Shown here piece by piece: positions 17,099 to 26,131 of a stretch of 64,000 bases of DNA (its first letter is position 1; every line of letters starts with the position of its first letter). The position numbers were made by a program, and so were the translations under genes. This DNA comes from Nostoc sp. MS1 (lineage in GTDB: Bacteria; Cyanobacteriota; Cyanobacteriia; Cyanobacteriales; Nostocaceae). The notes under the pieces are model-generated. The model saw only the letters and a list, made by a program, of their open reading frames with translations. It did no database searches and was not told the origin of the DNA. Where the stretch lies: NCBI RefSeq assembly GCF_019976755.1, contig NZ_AP023441.1, positions 1,488,001-1,552,000 of the forward strand. Direction: 5' to 3'.

Positions 17099-18771
17099 GG
17101 GCTGGCTGAATAAGGGCGAAAGATAGCAGAATGAAGAGTTTCAGGGTCAGGAAAGAAAAATAAGGTGAAAAGAAAAAGGGTAAGATAAGTAAAAATCCTT
17201 GTAGCAAGTTGCGTTAAAATGTATCGAAGAGCGCAAAAGCAAGAAAAAGCAGCAGAAAACTTTGAACTACCCTTTGGGGGAAAACTAGCGTCAGATAACC
17301 GATGGGTAATCATGGCGAACATGATACCTTGGTCAAAATTTGAAGCAGAGTACGCAGAAATATTTTCAGCAAGAATGGGAGCGCCAGCCAAAACATTTAG
17401 AATGGCGTTGGGAGCATTAATAATTAAAGAAAAATTAGGAATAAGTGACAGAGAGACAGTAGAACAAATTCGGGAGAACCCGTATCTGCAATACTTTATA
17501 GGAATGTCAGCATATAGTAATGAATCTGCATTTGACCCGTCAATGCTAGTTCATTTTAGAGAAAGGATAGATATAGAATTAGTCAATAAAATCAATCAAG
17601 AAATAGTCAGGAAGATGTTAGAAAATAAACAGGAGGTAGAAGTAAGAGCAAAAAAGCCAGAGGTCGAGGATTCAAAAAGTAAGCCAGCCAATAGAGGAAA
17701 ATTAATATTAGATGCTAGTTGTGCGCCAGCAGACATAAGTTATCCGACAGATTTAGGATTATTAAATCAAGCCAGAAAGCAAACAGAAACAATCATAGAT
17801 ACATTATATAAGTCCTTATTAGTAAGAAATATCAACAAACCAAGAACCTACAGAAACAAAGCAAGAAAGGATTATTTAGCAGTAGCCAAGAAAAGAAAAC
17901 CAACAGTTAAAGAAAGAAGGAAAGCTATCAGAAAGCAACTGCAATATATCAACAGAAATTTAACTCATATTCAGCAGCTAATAAATTTAGGTGCGTCACT
18001 ATTAAAACTGAGCAACAGTCAATATAAGATGTTGCTAGTAGTAGCAGAAGTTTATCGTCAACAGTTATGGTTATATGAAAATCAAAAAATTAGTATACAA
18101 GACCGCATTGTCAGTTTAAACCAACCACACATTCGTCCGATTATCCGAGGTAAAGCCGGGAGAACAGTAGAGTTTGGGGCTAAGTTTTCAGCTAGTTACT
18201 ATGATGGCTATGTATTTTTAGACCATATTAGTTGGGACAACTTTAACGAATCAGGAGACTTAAAATCACAAGTAGAAGCATACAAAAACTACACCGGATA
18301 TTATCCTGAATCAGTTCATGTTGATAAGATTTATCGGACGAGGGAGAATCGAGCTTGGTGTCAAGAAAGGGGAATTAGAATTAGTGGCCCACCACTAGGT
18401 AGACCCCCCCAAAATGTCAGCCCTGAAAAGAAGAAACAAGCCGCTTATGACGAAAGGATTCGTAATTGTATTGAGGGCAAGTTTGGACAAGGTAAACGAA
18501 GATTTAGCCTTGGTAGAGTTATGGCTAAACTTCCTCATACTTCTTTCACCGCTATTGCCATAACTTTTTTAGTTATGAATCTTTCTACTCTGCTATTACG
18601 GCTTTTTTGTGTATTTTTTTGCCTATTTTTCAAAACTGAGTCTTTTTTTACTTCTTCTATTATCGAAACTGATATTTCATTAAACCTTAAACAACAAAAA
18701 CTTATCTTTTTTCTGGACTGACTACTTAATCAATTTTTCTCTTCCTTTGAAATGACTTTTTCAGCAAGCCC
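17099..18771 (+). mobile_element. complete IS5/IS1182-type insertion sequence
   Basis: A single transposase gene is bounded by imperfect terminal inverted repeats: GGGCTGGCTGAATAAG at the left (17099-17114) and, read inward from the right end, GGGCTTGCTGAAAAAG (18756-18771), with 14 of 16 bases alike. Immediately outside both ends stands TTTTTA (17093-17098 and 18772-18777), part of a shared CTTTTTAG, which is consistent with a target duplication. The element is about 1.67 kb. It lies just behind a secreted-protein gene and interrupts no gene that I can recognise. Confidence 0.8.
17219..18721 (+). CDS. IS5/IS1182-superfamily transposase
   Basis: The 500-residue protein has an N-terminal DUF772-type domain (FRMALGALIIKEKLGISDRETVEQIRENPYLQYFIG, about 58-95) and a DDE nuclease core. 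The first Asp lies in GKLILDASCAPADISYPTD (about 160-180), the second region is VHVDKIYRTRENRAWCQERGI near residue 380, and the last Glu is in ERIRNCIEGKFGQGKRRF (about 425). A basic, Lys/Arg-rich insertion separates the first two. The hydrophobic C-terminus (LLLRLFCVFFCLFF) is unusual and may be read-out into the IS end. No frameshift is visible, so it may be active. Confidence 0.88.
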   Translation: MYRRAQKQEKAAENFELPFGGKLASDNRWVIMANMIPWSKFEAEYAEIFSARMGAPAKTFRMALGALIIKEKLGISDRETVEQIRENPYLQYFIGMSAYSNESAFDPSMLVHFRERIDIELVNKINQEIVRKMLENKQEVEVRAKKPEVEDSKSKPANRGKLILDASCAPADISYPTDLGLLNQARKQTETIIDTLYKSLLVRNINKPRTYRNKARKDYLAVAKKRKPTVKERRKAIRKQLQYINRNLTHIQQLINLGASLLKLSNSQYKMLLVVAEVYRQQLWLYENQKISIQDRIVSLNQPHIRPIIRGKAGRTVEFGAKFSASYYDGYVFLDHISWDNFNESGDLKSQVEAYKNYTGYYPESVHVDKIYRTRENRAWCQERGIRISGPPLGRPPQNVSPEKKKQAAYDERIRNCIEGKFGQGKRRFSLGRVMAKLPHTSFTAIAITFLVMNLSTLLLRLFCVFFCLFFKTESFFTSSIIETDISLNLKQQKLIFFLD

Positions 18772-18778
18772 TTTTTAG

Positions 18779-19147
18779 TTGCGTTGCGATCGCAGATAGT
18801 ATTAACAGACTATAGCAACCGACGATTTTCTCGAATTTAAACTATAAATTTTATTATGTATGGTGTGTTAGGCGTAAGCAATAACCTACAACAAATTTCT
18901 TTAAAAAATGCGTATTACATTGATAATAATATATCACTCATCATATACATAAACAAAATTTTAATTTTATACCTATATCTATAGATAGATATGTTGTTAT
19001 ACCAAAGGAATATTTAAAAGATTATTTGGCTAATGCTATTTTATACAGATGCTTAACTATAGCCAAAATTTATAATCATAAATATAGAATAGTCGAATAC
19101 TTAACAATGTATTTAAACACACCAGACTTGTTCTGATTAATTTACTA
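18779..19147. other. AT-rich intergenic region upstream of the diguanylate cyclase
   Basis: About 370 bases without an ORF. A HIP1-type GCGATCGC lies at the left, and TGGTGTGTTAGGCG near 18860 resembles the core of the repeat at 24679-24853. The rest is strongly AT-rich and must hold the promoter of the gene at 19148. No clear operator or RNA is seen. Confidence 0.5.
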
Positions 19148-20905
19148 ATGGAAATTATTTACTGGAATTACAGAATTGCTCATGGCATCACTGCATTTTC
19201 ATACTTTGGTATTCCTATAGTAATAGCAATTTTATTTGCTAGAACTAAAGCAACTGTGCCTTCTAAATTTTGGTTAGCATTTTTCTTATCAGGCGCATTT
19301 ATACTATTTTGTGGATTACATCACTTTTTAGCAATTTTTGAGCCTCATAATCCAGTTTCTTGGGTACACTTAAGCGTACTCAACATCATGGCGTTTATTT
19401 CTTTGTCTACCTTGTTGTGGTTAATACCTACTCTATATCAAATTATAGAGGTAATTAGCAAATTTCAAAAAAATGCTCTAGAACTGCAACGTAGCCAGCA
19501 GATGCAACAATTATTTTTAGATCAAGGCCCATTTGGCGCATATATCAAAGATGAACAATCTAGAGTGCTTTATTACAACCAAGAAATGCAGTCTAAATTT
19601 TTGGTAGGGCCTCTTGAATGGTTAGGAAAAACTGATCAAGAATTTTTGCCAGATCCAGAAGAGGGGCGGAAGGTGATGGAAAACGATCAAATCGTTTTGA
19701 AAGCTCTACGCCCATTGAAAATAATTGAAGAGGTAAAGATACCAAATAGTGAACAGCCATACTATTGGCTATCGTTTAAATTTCCGTTTAGCGACGACAC
19801 CACAGGGGAGCGTCGCATCGGCGGAATTAGTATAGATATTACAGAATCTGTAGAAGCACAGCGACACATAGCAGATTTAAGTAAGCAACTAGAACAAAAA
19901 AACCTTACATTAGAAGCCAAAAATCAGCAAGTTACATGTCTGTTAGACATGGTTAATATGCTGTATGTTTGCGAGTATGAAGATGAAGTATATCAAGTGG
20001 TTAGTTTGACTTGTAATAAGCTTTTTCCTAGTATGAGTTTCTCTATAAATATTATTGCTAACTCCAAAAACTATGTAGAAATGAAAAGCTTTTGGGGAGC
20101 GGAAAAACAAAGTAAAGAAATATTTTCAAAATCTGATTGTTGGGCATTGCGGAGAGGGAAATTAAACTTATTATCACCTTCTAATCTAGGGTTGATATGT
20201 AACCATTTAGAACACCCTGTTAGTGGTTCACATTTATGTGTGCCATTGTTAGGACAAGCTGAAGTAGTTGGGTTTTTACACATCCATGCTCTTGAAGAAA
20301 TAGGAGCAGAAGAACAAAAAATTGCTGAGATAATAGCTAGGTATTTAGCCTTTGCACTCAATAATTTGTTGATGAAACAACGTCTAACTTACGATAATTT
20401 GCGCGATAGTTTGACAGGACTATTCAATCCTAACTATCTGCAAACCATAACAGAGCAGAGGTTAGCCGAGGCGGAACGCCTGAGACATTCACTTGGTGTA
20501 GTTTTTCTTGATATTGATAACTTTAAATTTTATAACTCACGCTATGGACATTTAACTGCGAACATTGCTCTTAAAGCATTAGCAAAGCAACTTTTAAAAT
20601 CTATTCGTTCCTTTGATATTGCTTGCAGATGGGGTGGAGACGAATTTGTGATTATTATGCCTAATGTAACGATGGAAACTCTCAATGAGCGAGTAGAACA
20701 ACTCAGGATAGATATTTTTCAAATGCAGCTAAAAGATGGCGAGCAAATTCTTGAAAGTGTTACCGCTTCGTTTGGCATAGCTATATCTGAGCCTGGTATT
20801 ACAGTTAAGGATTTGTTGGATCGAGCAAATCAAGCGATGCTTGAGGCAAAGCGAACTTTTAAGAATCATGTTGTTGTGTACAGGCAAGCAATTGATAATT
20901 CGTAG
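19148..20905 (+). CDS. diguanylate cyclase with ethylene-receptor-like membrane domain, PAS and GAF
   Basis: The 585-residue protein starts with three membrane helices resembling the ethylene-binding domain of plant ETR1: SYFGIP (ETR1 YFSIP) in helix one and GAFILFCGLHH in helix two, in which C55 and H59 match the copper ligands Cys65 and His69. The acidic residue equivalent to ETR1 Asp25 is His12 here. A PAS domain (about 115-240, ending GGISIDITE), a GAF domain (about 265-405) and a GGDEF domain (about 415-580) follow. GGDEF is intact and preceded by an RxxD feedback site (RSFD, five residues upstream). It should make cyclic di-GMP in response to a small ligand or redox signal. It stands alone. 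Confidence 0.9.
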   Translation: MEIIYWNYRIAHGITAFSYFGIPIVIAILFARTKATVPSKFWLAFFLSGAFILFCGLHHFLAIFEPHNPVSWVHLSVLNIMAFISLSTLLWLIPTLYQIIEVISKFQKNALELQRSQQMQQLFLDQGPFGAYIKDEQSRVLYYNQEMQSKFLVGPLEWLGKTDQEFLPDPEEGRKVMENDQIVLKALRPLKIIEEVKIPNSEQPYYWLSFKFPFSDDTTGERRIGGISIDITESVEAQRHIADLSKQLEQKNLTLEAKNQQVTCLLDMVNMLYVCEYEDEVYQVVSLTCNKLFPSMSFSINIIANSKNYVEMKSFWGAEKQSKEIFSKSDCWALRRGKLNLLSPSNLGLICNHLEHPVSGSHLCVPLLGQAEVVGFLHIHALEEIGAEEQKIAEIIARYLAFALNNLLMKQRLTYDNLRDSLTGLFNPNYLQTITEQRLAEAERLRHSLGVVFLDIDNFKFYNSRYGHLTANIALKALAKQLLKSIRSFDIACRWGGDEFVIIMPNVTMETLNERVEQLRIDIFQMQLKDGEQILESVTASFGIAISEPGITVKDLLDRANQAMLEAKRTFKNHVVVYRQAIDNS

Positions 20906-20969
20906 TAGCCTACGGCAAGGCTAAAAATAAAAGTTCCGAAAATATATTACAGACTCAAGCACTTAAAGG

Positions 20970-21512
20970 CTAGAGTAATCGGTAAACAACCGCTCCTGTA
21001 GTTTCGTGGTTGCAAACTTCCATTACCCCCTCAGCACAAAGGCTTTCAAGCAGAGAACGGACTTCCGGTACAGGCTTGCCTGTTTCAATTATCGCATCAG
21101 CAACAGAAATGCTACCACCTTTGCCTTGAGCAAGTTTTAAAATGGTTACTACATCATTTTGTGGAGTTGAGTTAAGTGGGGGAAAGACTGGCTGAGGTTG
21201 TAATAAACTAGCATCGCTAACTGTTACTTGTCCAGGTACAGAGCCGCTAACTTGCCCACCCAGGTTGACAACTATTGTCTGAGTATTTGTTTGAGTTTGA
21301 TTACCTCCGCGCAATGCCAGATATTTCAAATTCTTTTCATCGACCATTGCCGGAATTAACGCCAAATCAACTAACTGTCCCAGCCCAAATAGTCCAAAGG
21401 TGAACAACCAGATCAACCCTGACAATGGCTTGCCACAATAGAAACGATGTACGCCAGCAAAACCAAGTAGACAAAAAAGCCACAGTAAATAGGCTGTTCC
21501 TTTAGAAGCCAT
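20970..21512 (-). CDS. TM2-domain protein with C-terminal helical domain
   Basis: The first 65 residues form a TM2 domain: GTAYLLWLFCLLGFAGVHRFYCGK, then LSGLIWLFTFGLFGLGQLVDLALIPAMV, with the characteristic G-x-H-R-F-Y turn between the two helices. After a Gln/Pro/Thr-rich linker (about 75-115) comes a roughly 60-residue C-terminal domain (NDVVTILKLAQGKGGSISVADAIIETGKPVPEVRSLLESL) shaped like a small winged helix. TM2 proteins sit in the membrane with unknown function. The C-terminal part could sense or bind something in the cytoplasm, but this is inference. Confidence 0.85.
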   Translation of the reverse strand: MASKGTAYLLWLFCLLGFAGVHRFYCGKPLSGLIWLFTFGLFGLGQLVDLALIPAMVDEKNLKYLALRGGNQTQTNTQTIVVNLGGQVSGSVPGQVTVSDASLLQPQPVFPPLNSTPQNDVVTILKLAQGKGGSISVADAIIETGKPVPEVRSLLESLCAEGVMEVCNHETTGAVVYRLL

Positions 21513-21618
21513 CTTGAAATACCTGTTAGTAACCTTGTAATATTTATATCAATGTTTTTATTTTCTCTCCATATAAAGAAAAGTTTGGTAACAAAATATT
21601 ATTAAACTTACTCACGGT

Positions 21619-22371
21619 TCACACCTGCGTTTCTTCGGGTAAGAGAGTTGTTTCTTCTTTCGTTTGGTCGCCTACTACGGTGGGTTTAGTTAAGTTTGGT
21701 TTGATAATTATACTCACACCAATTGCCCAAGCGATCGCCACCATCCACCCTGCGAGAATATCACTAGGGAAATGTACACCTAAGTAAAGGCGAGTCCAGC
21801 CAATTACTAAAACATATAAGCTACCAACACTCAAAACCAACCAGCGCCAAGAGGTAGCCCAAGTGAGGATTAACAACACAGTTATGAGTGTCATACTCGT
21901 CATAGCATGACCGCTAGGAAAGGCAAAATCAAATTCCGGCGCACTGGAAGGCCACAATTGAGGACGGACTCGGTGCATCAACATCTTAGCGCTACGGTTG
22001 ATGATAGCGCTGCCTAAAGCTGTGGTGAGTAAATAAGCAAGCGATCGCCAGCGTTTTCTCTGCCATAATACAAAAGCGATCACACCAATCATAGGTGCTA
22101 CAGTCCAAAATGAGCCAAATTTAGTTAAAACCACCGCCACAACATCTAGTGCGGGTTGTGCTGTAGAGTGAACTGCCAAAAGGACAGGTACATCCCAAGG
22201 GAAGCCAGCTTCGTACTGCCACAACTTCACCGCTAGTAACTCAAATATCTGCAATGGTAAATATACCCCAATAAATAGGAGTAAAAGCGATCGCCAACGG
22301 GCAATTAAGACATTTTGGATGAAGGAAATAGGCGACTGGCGTTGTTGACTAGTTTCTTTCAAATTGGTCAT
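21619..22371 (-). CDS. PAP2-family membrane phosphatase
   Basis: The 250-residue integral membrane protein has the three phosphatase motifs of the PAP2 superfamily: KMLMHRVRP (residues about 131-139), PSGHAMTS (about 152-159) and TRLYLGVHFPSDILAGW (about 193-209). About six hydrophobic helices are visible. These enzymes dephosphorylate lipid phosphates such as phosphatidate or undecaprenyl diphosphate. Which substrate applies cannot be told. All catalytic residues (K, R, H, R, H, D) are present. It lies 29 bases downstream of topA on the same strand. Confidence 0.92.
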   Translation of the reverse strand: MTNLKETSQQRQSPISFIQNVLIARWRSLLLLFIGVYLPLQIFELLAVKLWQYEAGFPWDVPVLLAVHSTAQPALDVVAVVLTKFGSFWTVAPMIGVIAFVLWQRKRWRSLAYLLTTALGSAIINRSAKMLMHRVRPQLWPSSAPEFDFAFPSGHAMTSMTLITVLLILTWATSWRWLVLSVGSLYVLVIGWTRLYLGVHFPSDILAGWMVAIAWAIGVSIIIKPNLTKPTVVGDQTKEETTLLPEETQV

Positions 22372-22400
22372 CTTACTTTAGATATTTAGCACTTAAATCA

Positions 22401-24587
22401 TCAACCCTTCAATTCCCCAAACTTGGGACTCCACCAACCCTTAGCCGTACTGAAATAAGCCACATCTTTATGCTTTTTATCAGTGCGAGATTGGGAAGCA
22501 GAACAACGCAGCATAGTTTTGGTCTGTCCATCTTTTGTGTAAGTGTACTCTTCCAAAGGTTTTTTACATACTGGGCAAGAGTAGGCGCTTAATTTGGCGG
22601 GTGACTTCGCCGAGGAGGGTATAATTTTATCTTCCCCATTCTCGGCAATTTTGTCATCTTTCGTTCGGGGTGGTTGCCAAGTTTTACTAAATTCACTCCA
22701 AAAGAGGACAGTATTTTCACAACCACTGGTGCATTTGAGGAAATATTTTTTCTTGAGCTTACTGCTTGGAATCTTGCTGAGGAAGTTGTTGCAGTCAGGA
22801 CAGCGAGTTCTGCTAGTGTCGTATTTACGTTCAGGAAAACTTTTCGCGGGGTTAGCGCAATTAACAACTAAAGTTTTCGCTTTTGCTAAAGCTGGCGCAA
22901 AATAACTCTGATTCCAAGTAGTTAAGTATTGCTGCCAAGGTTGTTTTCCATCGGCGATCGCATCTAGAGCATTTTCCATTTTGGCAGTAAATTCTGCCTC
23001 TAGTAAATCTGGTAAAGCTTTTTGTAAGAAAGTATCAACCTCTAACCCTAAATTTGTGGGGTGTAGGTTGTCTTTTGTTAATTCTACATAACCCCGTTTC
23101 TTGAGGGTGGCAATCGTTGGAGAATAGGTACTAGGACGACCAATACCTTTACGTTCCATGAGTTGGACTAATTTGGGTTCGCTGTAGCGTGGTGGGGGTT
23201 GGGTTTGTTTCTTCTCATGACCAGAATTTTCTAAGGTCAGCATTTGCCCTTGTTGTAAGGTGGGTAGTAGGGAATCTTTGCTGAGGTTAGGCCAGTAACG
23301 GGTATAACCGAGAAATTCAACTACTTGTCCTCGTGCTTGCCAAAGAATTTGCCCAGACTGAGTAATTACCAAAGTTTTCCGCAGTTGGGCTGGACGACAT
23401 TGAGAAGCGATCGCCCGTTTCCAAATCATCACATACAAGTTAAACTCATCGTTTGGTAGTTCTATACGCAACTCAGCCGAAGGTTTAAATACATCCGTGG
23501 GACGAATGGCTTCATGTCCTTGCTGCGCTGTTTTACTGCTGCGATGTCTCGCAACTTGCGTGGGTACATTCTGCGGATCATTCTGTTCCAACCACTGACG
23601 CGCACTTTCACAAAACTCTGGACTCAACATTACTGAGTCCGTCCGCATATATGTAATCAACCCAGCCTCATACAACTTTTGGGCCAGTTGCATTGTCTTT
23701 TCTGGTGCAAACTTCAACTTAGAACCAGCCGCTTGTTGCAAAGTAGAAGTAATAAACGGTGGCGGTGGTTGACGGTTGACAATTTTCCCCTCGTACTGCA
23801 CAACTTGGTGGGGATGAGTACGTGCTGCTTCTACTAAACGATTAGCTTCCGCTTCCGACAGCACCCTGGTAGACTCTGGGGCAGTGGTGTTATTTCCCCC
23901 TGCATCATCATGAACTTCTACTTCCTGTTCTGACGAGTCTGGACGACTGTTGACTGCACCCTTATAAAAAGCGCGGAAACCCTCAGCGTAATCAACCCAA
24001 ACACTCCAGTAATCTTGAGGTACAAAGGTTTGGATTTCTCGTTCTCGTTGACAAATCAGGTGCAGTGTCGCACTTTGCACCCTGCCTACACTCTTCGCCC
24101 CATTATTCAACGCCCATACTAAAGGGCTACCCTTATAACCTACCAACTTATCTAAACAATCTCGACACAACCCCGCACCCACTAAATTGAGGTCTAGCTT
24201 CCGGGGATTAGCGATCGCACTGCGTACCGCCGAGGCTGTAATCTCTGTATAGACAACCCTTTTCGGTTCCCTCAACCCCAACACTTCCTTGAGATGCCAA
24301 GCAATAGTTTCTCCTTCCCTATCTGGGTCAGTAGCCAACACAACTTCACTCACCTGCTTGGCTGTAGTCTTTAATTGCTGGATAGTTTCTTTAGAACGTT
24401 GGTCACGCGCTATGTAGTTGCATTTGACCCTACCATCTTCCATGCTGAATCCCAAAGCATCCTCACCCTCATCACTGAGTTCTCGAATGTGTCCACAAGA
24501 AGCACGCACAATCCATTCTGAACCCAAAATTTGACTAAGCTTTTTAACTTTCCCTGGTGATTCAACCACTAGAAGGCGTTTCGGCAT
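22401..24587 (-). CDS. topA: DNA topoisomerase I (type IA)
   Basis: The 728-residue enzyme relaxes negative supercoils. The TOPRIM domain begins KRLLVVESPGKVKKL and contains the acidic pair ATDPDREGE. The active-site tyrosine is Y313 in GLITYMRTDS. IGRPSTYSPTIATLKKRGYV is the conserved segment of the gate domain. Two Cys-containing C-terminal segments follow: CPDCNNFLSK with KCTSGCENT near residue 600, and CPVCKKPLEE with a later single Cys near 675. The first keeps four cysteines and the second three, so one may have lost zinc binding. The length and layout fit the shorter cyanobacterial form. The divergent promoter region upstream contains repeats (24679-24939). Confidence 0.95.
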   Translation of the reverse strand: MPKRLLVVESPGKVKKLSQILGSEWIVRASCGHIRELSDEGEDALGFSMEDGRVKCNYIARDQRSKETIQQLKTTAKQVSEVVLATDPDREGETIAWHLKEVLGLREPKRVVYTEITASAVRSAIANPRKLDLNLVGAGLCRDCLDKLVGYKGSPLVWALNNGAKSVGRVQSATLHLICQREREIQTFVPQDYWSVWVDYAEGFRAFYKGAVNSRPDSSEQEVEVHDDAGGNNTTAPESTRVLSEAEANRLVEAARTHPHQVVQYEGKIVNRQPPPPFITSTLQQAAGSKLKFAPEKTMQLAQKLYEAGLITYMRTDSVMLSPEFCESARQWLEQNDPQNVPTQVARHRSSKTAQQGHEAIRPTDVFKPSAELRIELPNDEFNLYVMIWKRAIASQCRPAQLRKTLVITQSGQILWQARGQVVEFLGYTRYWPNLSKDSLLPTLQQGQMLTLENSGHEKKQTQPPPRYSEPKLVQLMERKGIGRPSTYSPTIATLKKRGYVELTKDNLHPTNLGLEVDTFLQKALPDLLEAEFTAKMENALDAIADGKQPWQQYLTTWNQSYFAPALAKAKTLVVNCANPAKSFPERKYDTSRTRCPDCNNFLSKIPSSKLKKKYFLKCTSGCENTVLFWSEFSKTWQPPRTKDDKIAENGEDKIIPSSAKSPAKLSAYSCPVCKKPLEEYTYTKDGQTKTMLRCSASQSRTDKKHKDVAYFSTAKGWWSPKFGELKG

Positions 24588-24678
24588 AAACGCACCAAAC
24601 TTTTTTCAACACTTGGAGTCACGTAAATTATACTACTTTTTAGTATTTGTGTACTATACGAAATGTTTCACTTGAATG

Positions 24679-24853
24679 AGAGGTTATTTATAAAGTAAAA
24701 ATAAAATTACTGTAGGGTGCGTTAGGCGCACATTTGGAAATGATGTTTCACGAAATGAATAACACAAGCGCCTAACGCACCGCTAAATAATACGGTGCGT
24801 TAGGCTAACGCCTTAACACACCCTACTTAAGATTTACTTTATAAATAGTCTCT
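24679..24853. repeat. MITE-like palindromic element
   Basis: The block begins AGAGGTTATTTATAAAGTAA (24679) and ends TTACTTTATAAATAGTCTCT (24853); the 21-base ends are inverted repeats with two mismatches. Inside are three copies of a GTGCGTTAGGC core in both orientations (near 24717, 24770 and 24795), which can fold into further hairpins. It is 175 bp, non-coding and upstream of topA. The structure fits a non-autonomous mobile element or a REP cluster. Confidence 0.7.
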
Positions 24854-24890
24854 GAAGAAGAGTAAGAGAGGTGAAAATAACCTTAAACTA

Positions 24891-24939
24891 TGGACTATGG
24901 ACTGTTGACTAATGACTAATGACTAATAACAAATAACCA
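24891..24939. repeat. heptanucleotide short tandem repeat (STRR-like)
   Basis: Seven consecutive 7-base units run TGGACTA, TGGACTG, TTGACTA, ATGACTA, ATGACTA, ATAACAA, ATAACCA. Degenerate heptamers of this kind are known as STRRs in heterocystous cyanobacteria. It supports the organism assignment. Confidence 0.8.
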
Positions 24940-25065
24940 TAAACTAATAAAAAAGATTTCTTGATTCTTTCTGTAGAAAGTAGCTTAACCTCTGACAAAA
25001 GTTTACGATGTGACTACTGACGTAGAAGTCATGTGTAACGTAGAAGGGGATACAGGTGACGGGAA

Positions 25066-25428
25066 ATGAAAAATAATCAACAAATTACCTACCCATTAGC
25101 TCAAATAAGTCATAACACAGACGAGTTAAGCATTCTTAGGAATCGCCGTGCTGTTAGACGTTTAAAAATGCAGCAGGATTTTGCTTCACGTTTGTTTACA
25201 ACTATCACAATCTCCTCTATCGTTAGTAGCATTTTGTTTGGTATGGGTGCGATCGCCTGTTGGAGATATGAGGTAAATAGTCAACCAATTCCTACAGCCA
25301 ATAACAGACAAGATTGGCAAACAAGAAAGCAAATATGTTTAGGTTGGATGCTCGTTTCATTCTCTAGTTTTCTTGCTAGTGCTTCTTTAGGTAAAAAGTC
25401 TCAGCAATTGCCAACAATGGACAATTGA
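25066..25428 (+). CDS. hypothetical membrane protein (120 residues)
   Basis: The protein has a basic N-terminal segment (LRNRRAVRRLKMQQD, residues about 25-39), then two hydrophobic helices: FTTITISSIVSSILFGMGAIACW (about 45-67) and ICLGWMLVSFSSFLASASLG (about 94-113). This is a typical layout for a small inner-membrane protein with the basic part in the cytoplasm. No family is recognised. ATG at 25066 follows ACGGGAA. The cupin gene starts 30 bases behind it, so the two may be co-transcribed. Confidence 0.6.
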   Translation: MKNNQQITYPLAQISHNTDELSILRNRRAVRRLKMQQDFASRLFTTITISSIVSSILFGMGAIACWRYEVNSQPIPTANNRQDWQTRKQICLGWMLVSFSSFLASASLGKKSQQLPTMDN

Positions 25429-25458
25429 TAAATTGCAGACTTTGAGGAGGAATTGAGG

Positions 25459-25920
25459 ATGACATTACCTACTAAAGAAATTATCCTCGCACCAGGGCAA
25501 GGTAATCACTTGCGAACTGGTAATAGTGAAATTATATTCAAAGCTGTTGGGGCTGATACACACGGTCACTTGGGTTTATTTGAAAACATCATACCACCAG
25601 GTGGAACGTCTCCTGTGCTGCATATTCATCGGCAAATGGAGGAACTATTTTATGTTGTTGAGGGGGAAGTAGAAATTCAGGTAGGAAATCAAAAAGTTCA
25701 TGGTCAACCAGGGGCTTTTGTATTGGTTCCTCGTGGTACACCTCATACTTTTGCTAACACAGGAACAACTACTGCCAAATTATTAATTATGTTTTGTCCA
25801 GGCGGAGAACGGGAAAAGTATTTTGCAGGATTAGCCGAACTGCTCAAAGATGGACACACTCCAGACCGTGAGGCTTTGTTAGAGTTAATGCGACAATTTG
25901 ACCAAGAGCCTGTTGATTAA
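25459..25920 (+). CDS. cupin-domain protein
   Basis: The 153-residue protein is a single-domain cupin. Motif one is HIHRQMEELFYVVEGEVEIQVG (residues about 54-75), with the His-x-His and Glu metal ligands, and motif two is PRGTPHTFANTG (about 93-104), with the last metal His. It should bind a divalent metal, but whether it is an enzyme, a binding protein or a regulator cannot be told. ATG at 25459 was chosen over the TTG two codons upstream because a perfect GAGGAGG lies 8 bases before it. Confidence 0.88.
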   Translation: MTLPTKEIILAPGQGNHLRTGNSEIIFKAVGADTHGHLGLFENIIPPGGTSPVLHIHRQMEELFYVVEGEVEIQVGNQKVHGQPGAFVLVPRGTPHTFANTGTTTAKLLIMFCPGGEREKYFAGLAELLKDGHTPDREALLELMRQFDQEPVD

Positions 25921-26131
25921 TTTTAGATTTTAGATTGCCGATTTTAGATTTTTTTAGTTTACAGCCAATATCTAAAATAATTAACTGTTGACTATGGACT
26001 AATGACAGCCCATACAAGTCAAATTTATTTATACCTAATTACTACTATTAATAGATGACTTATTCCTCAAGCAAGAGATAATGCAGAAGTGTTTCATTTC
26101 TGTCTATTATTCTTGGCTAGGAAATTTTTAT

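Noticed and set aside
24891..24939. CRISPR-like array
   Set aside because: The units are 7 bases long with no spacers; this is a tandem heptamer repeat.
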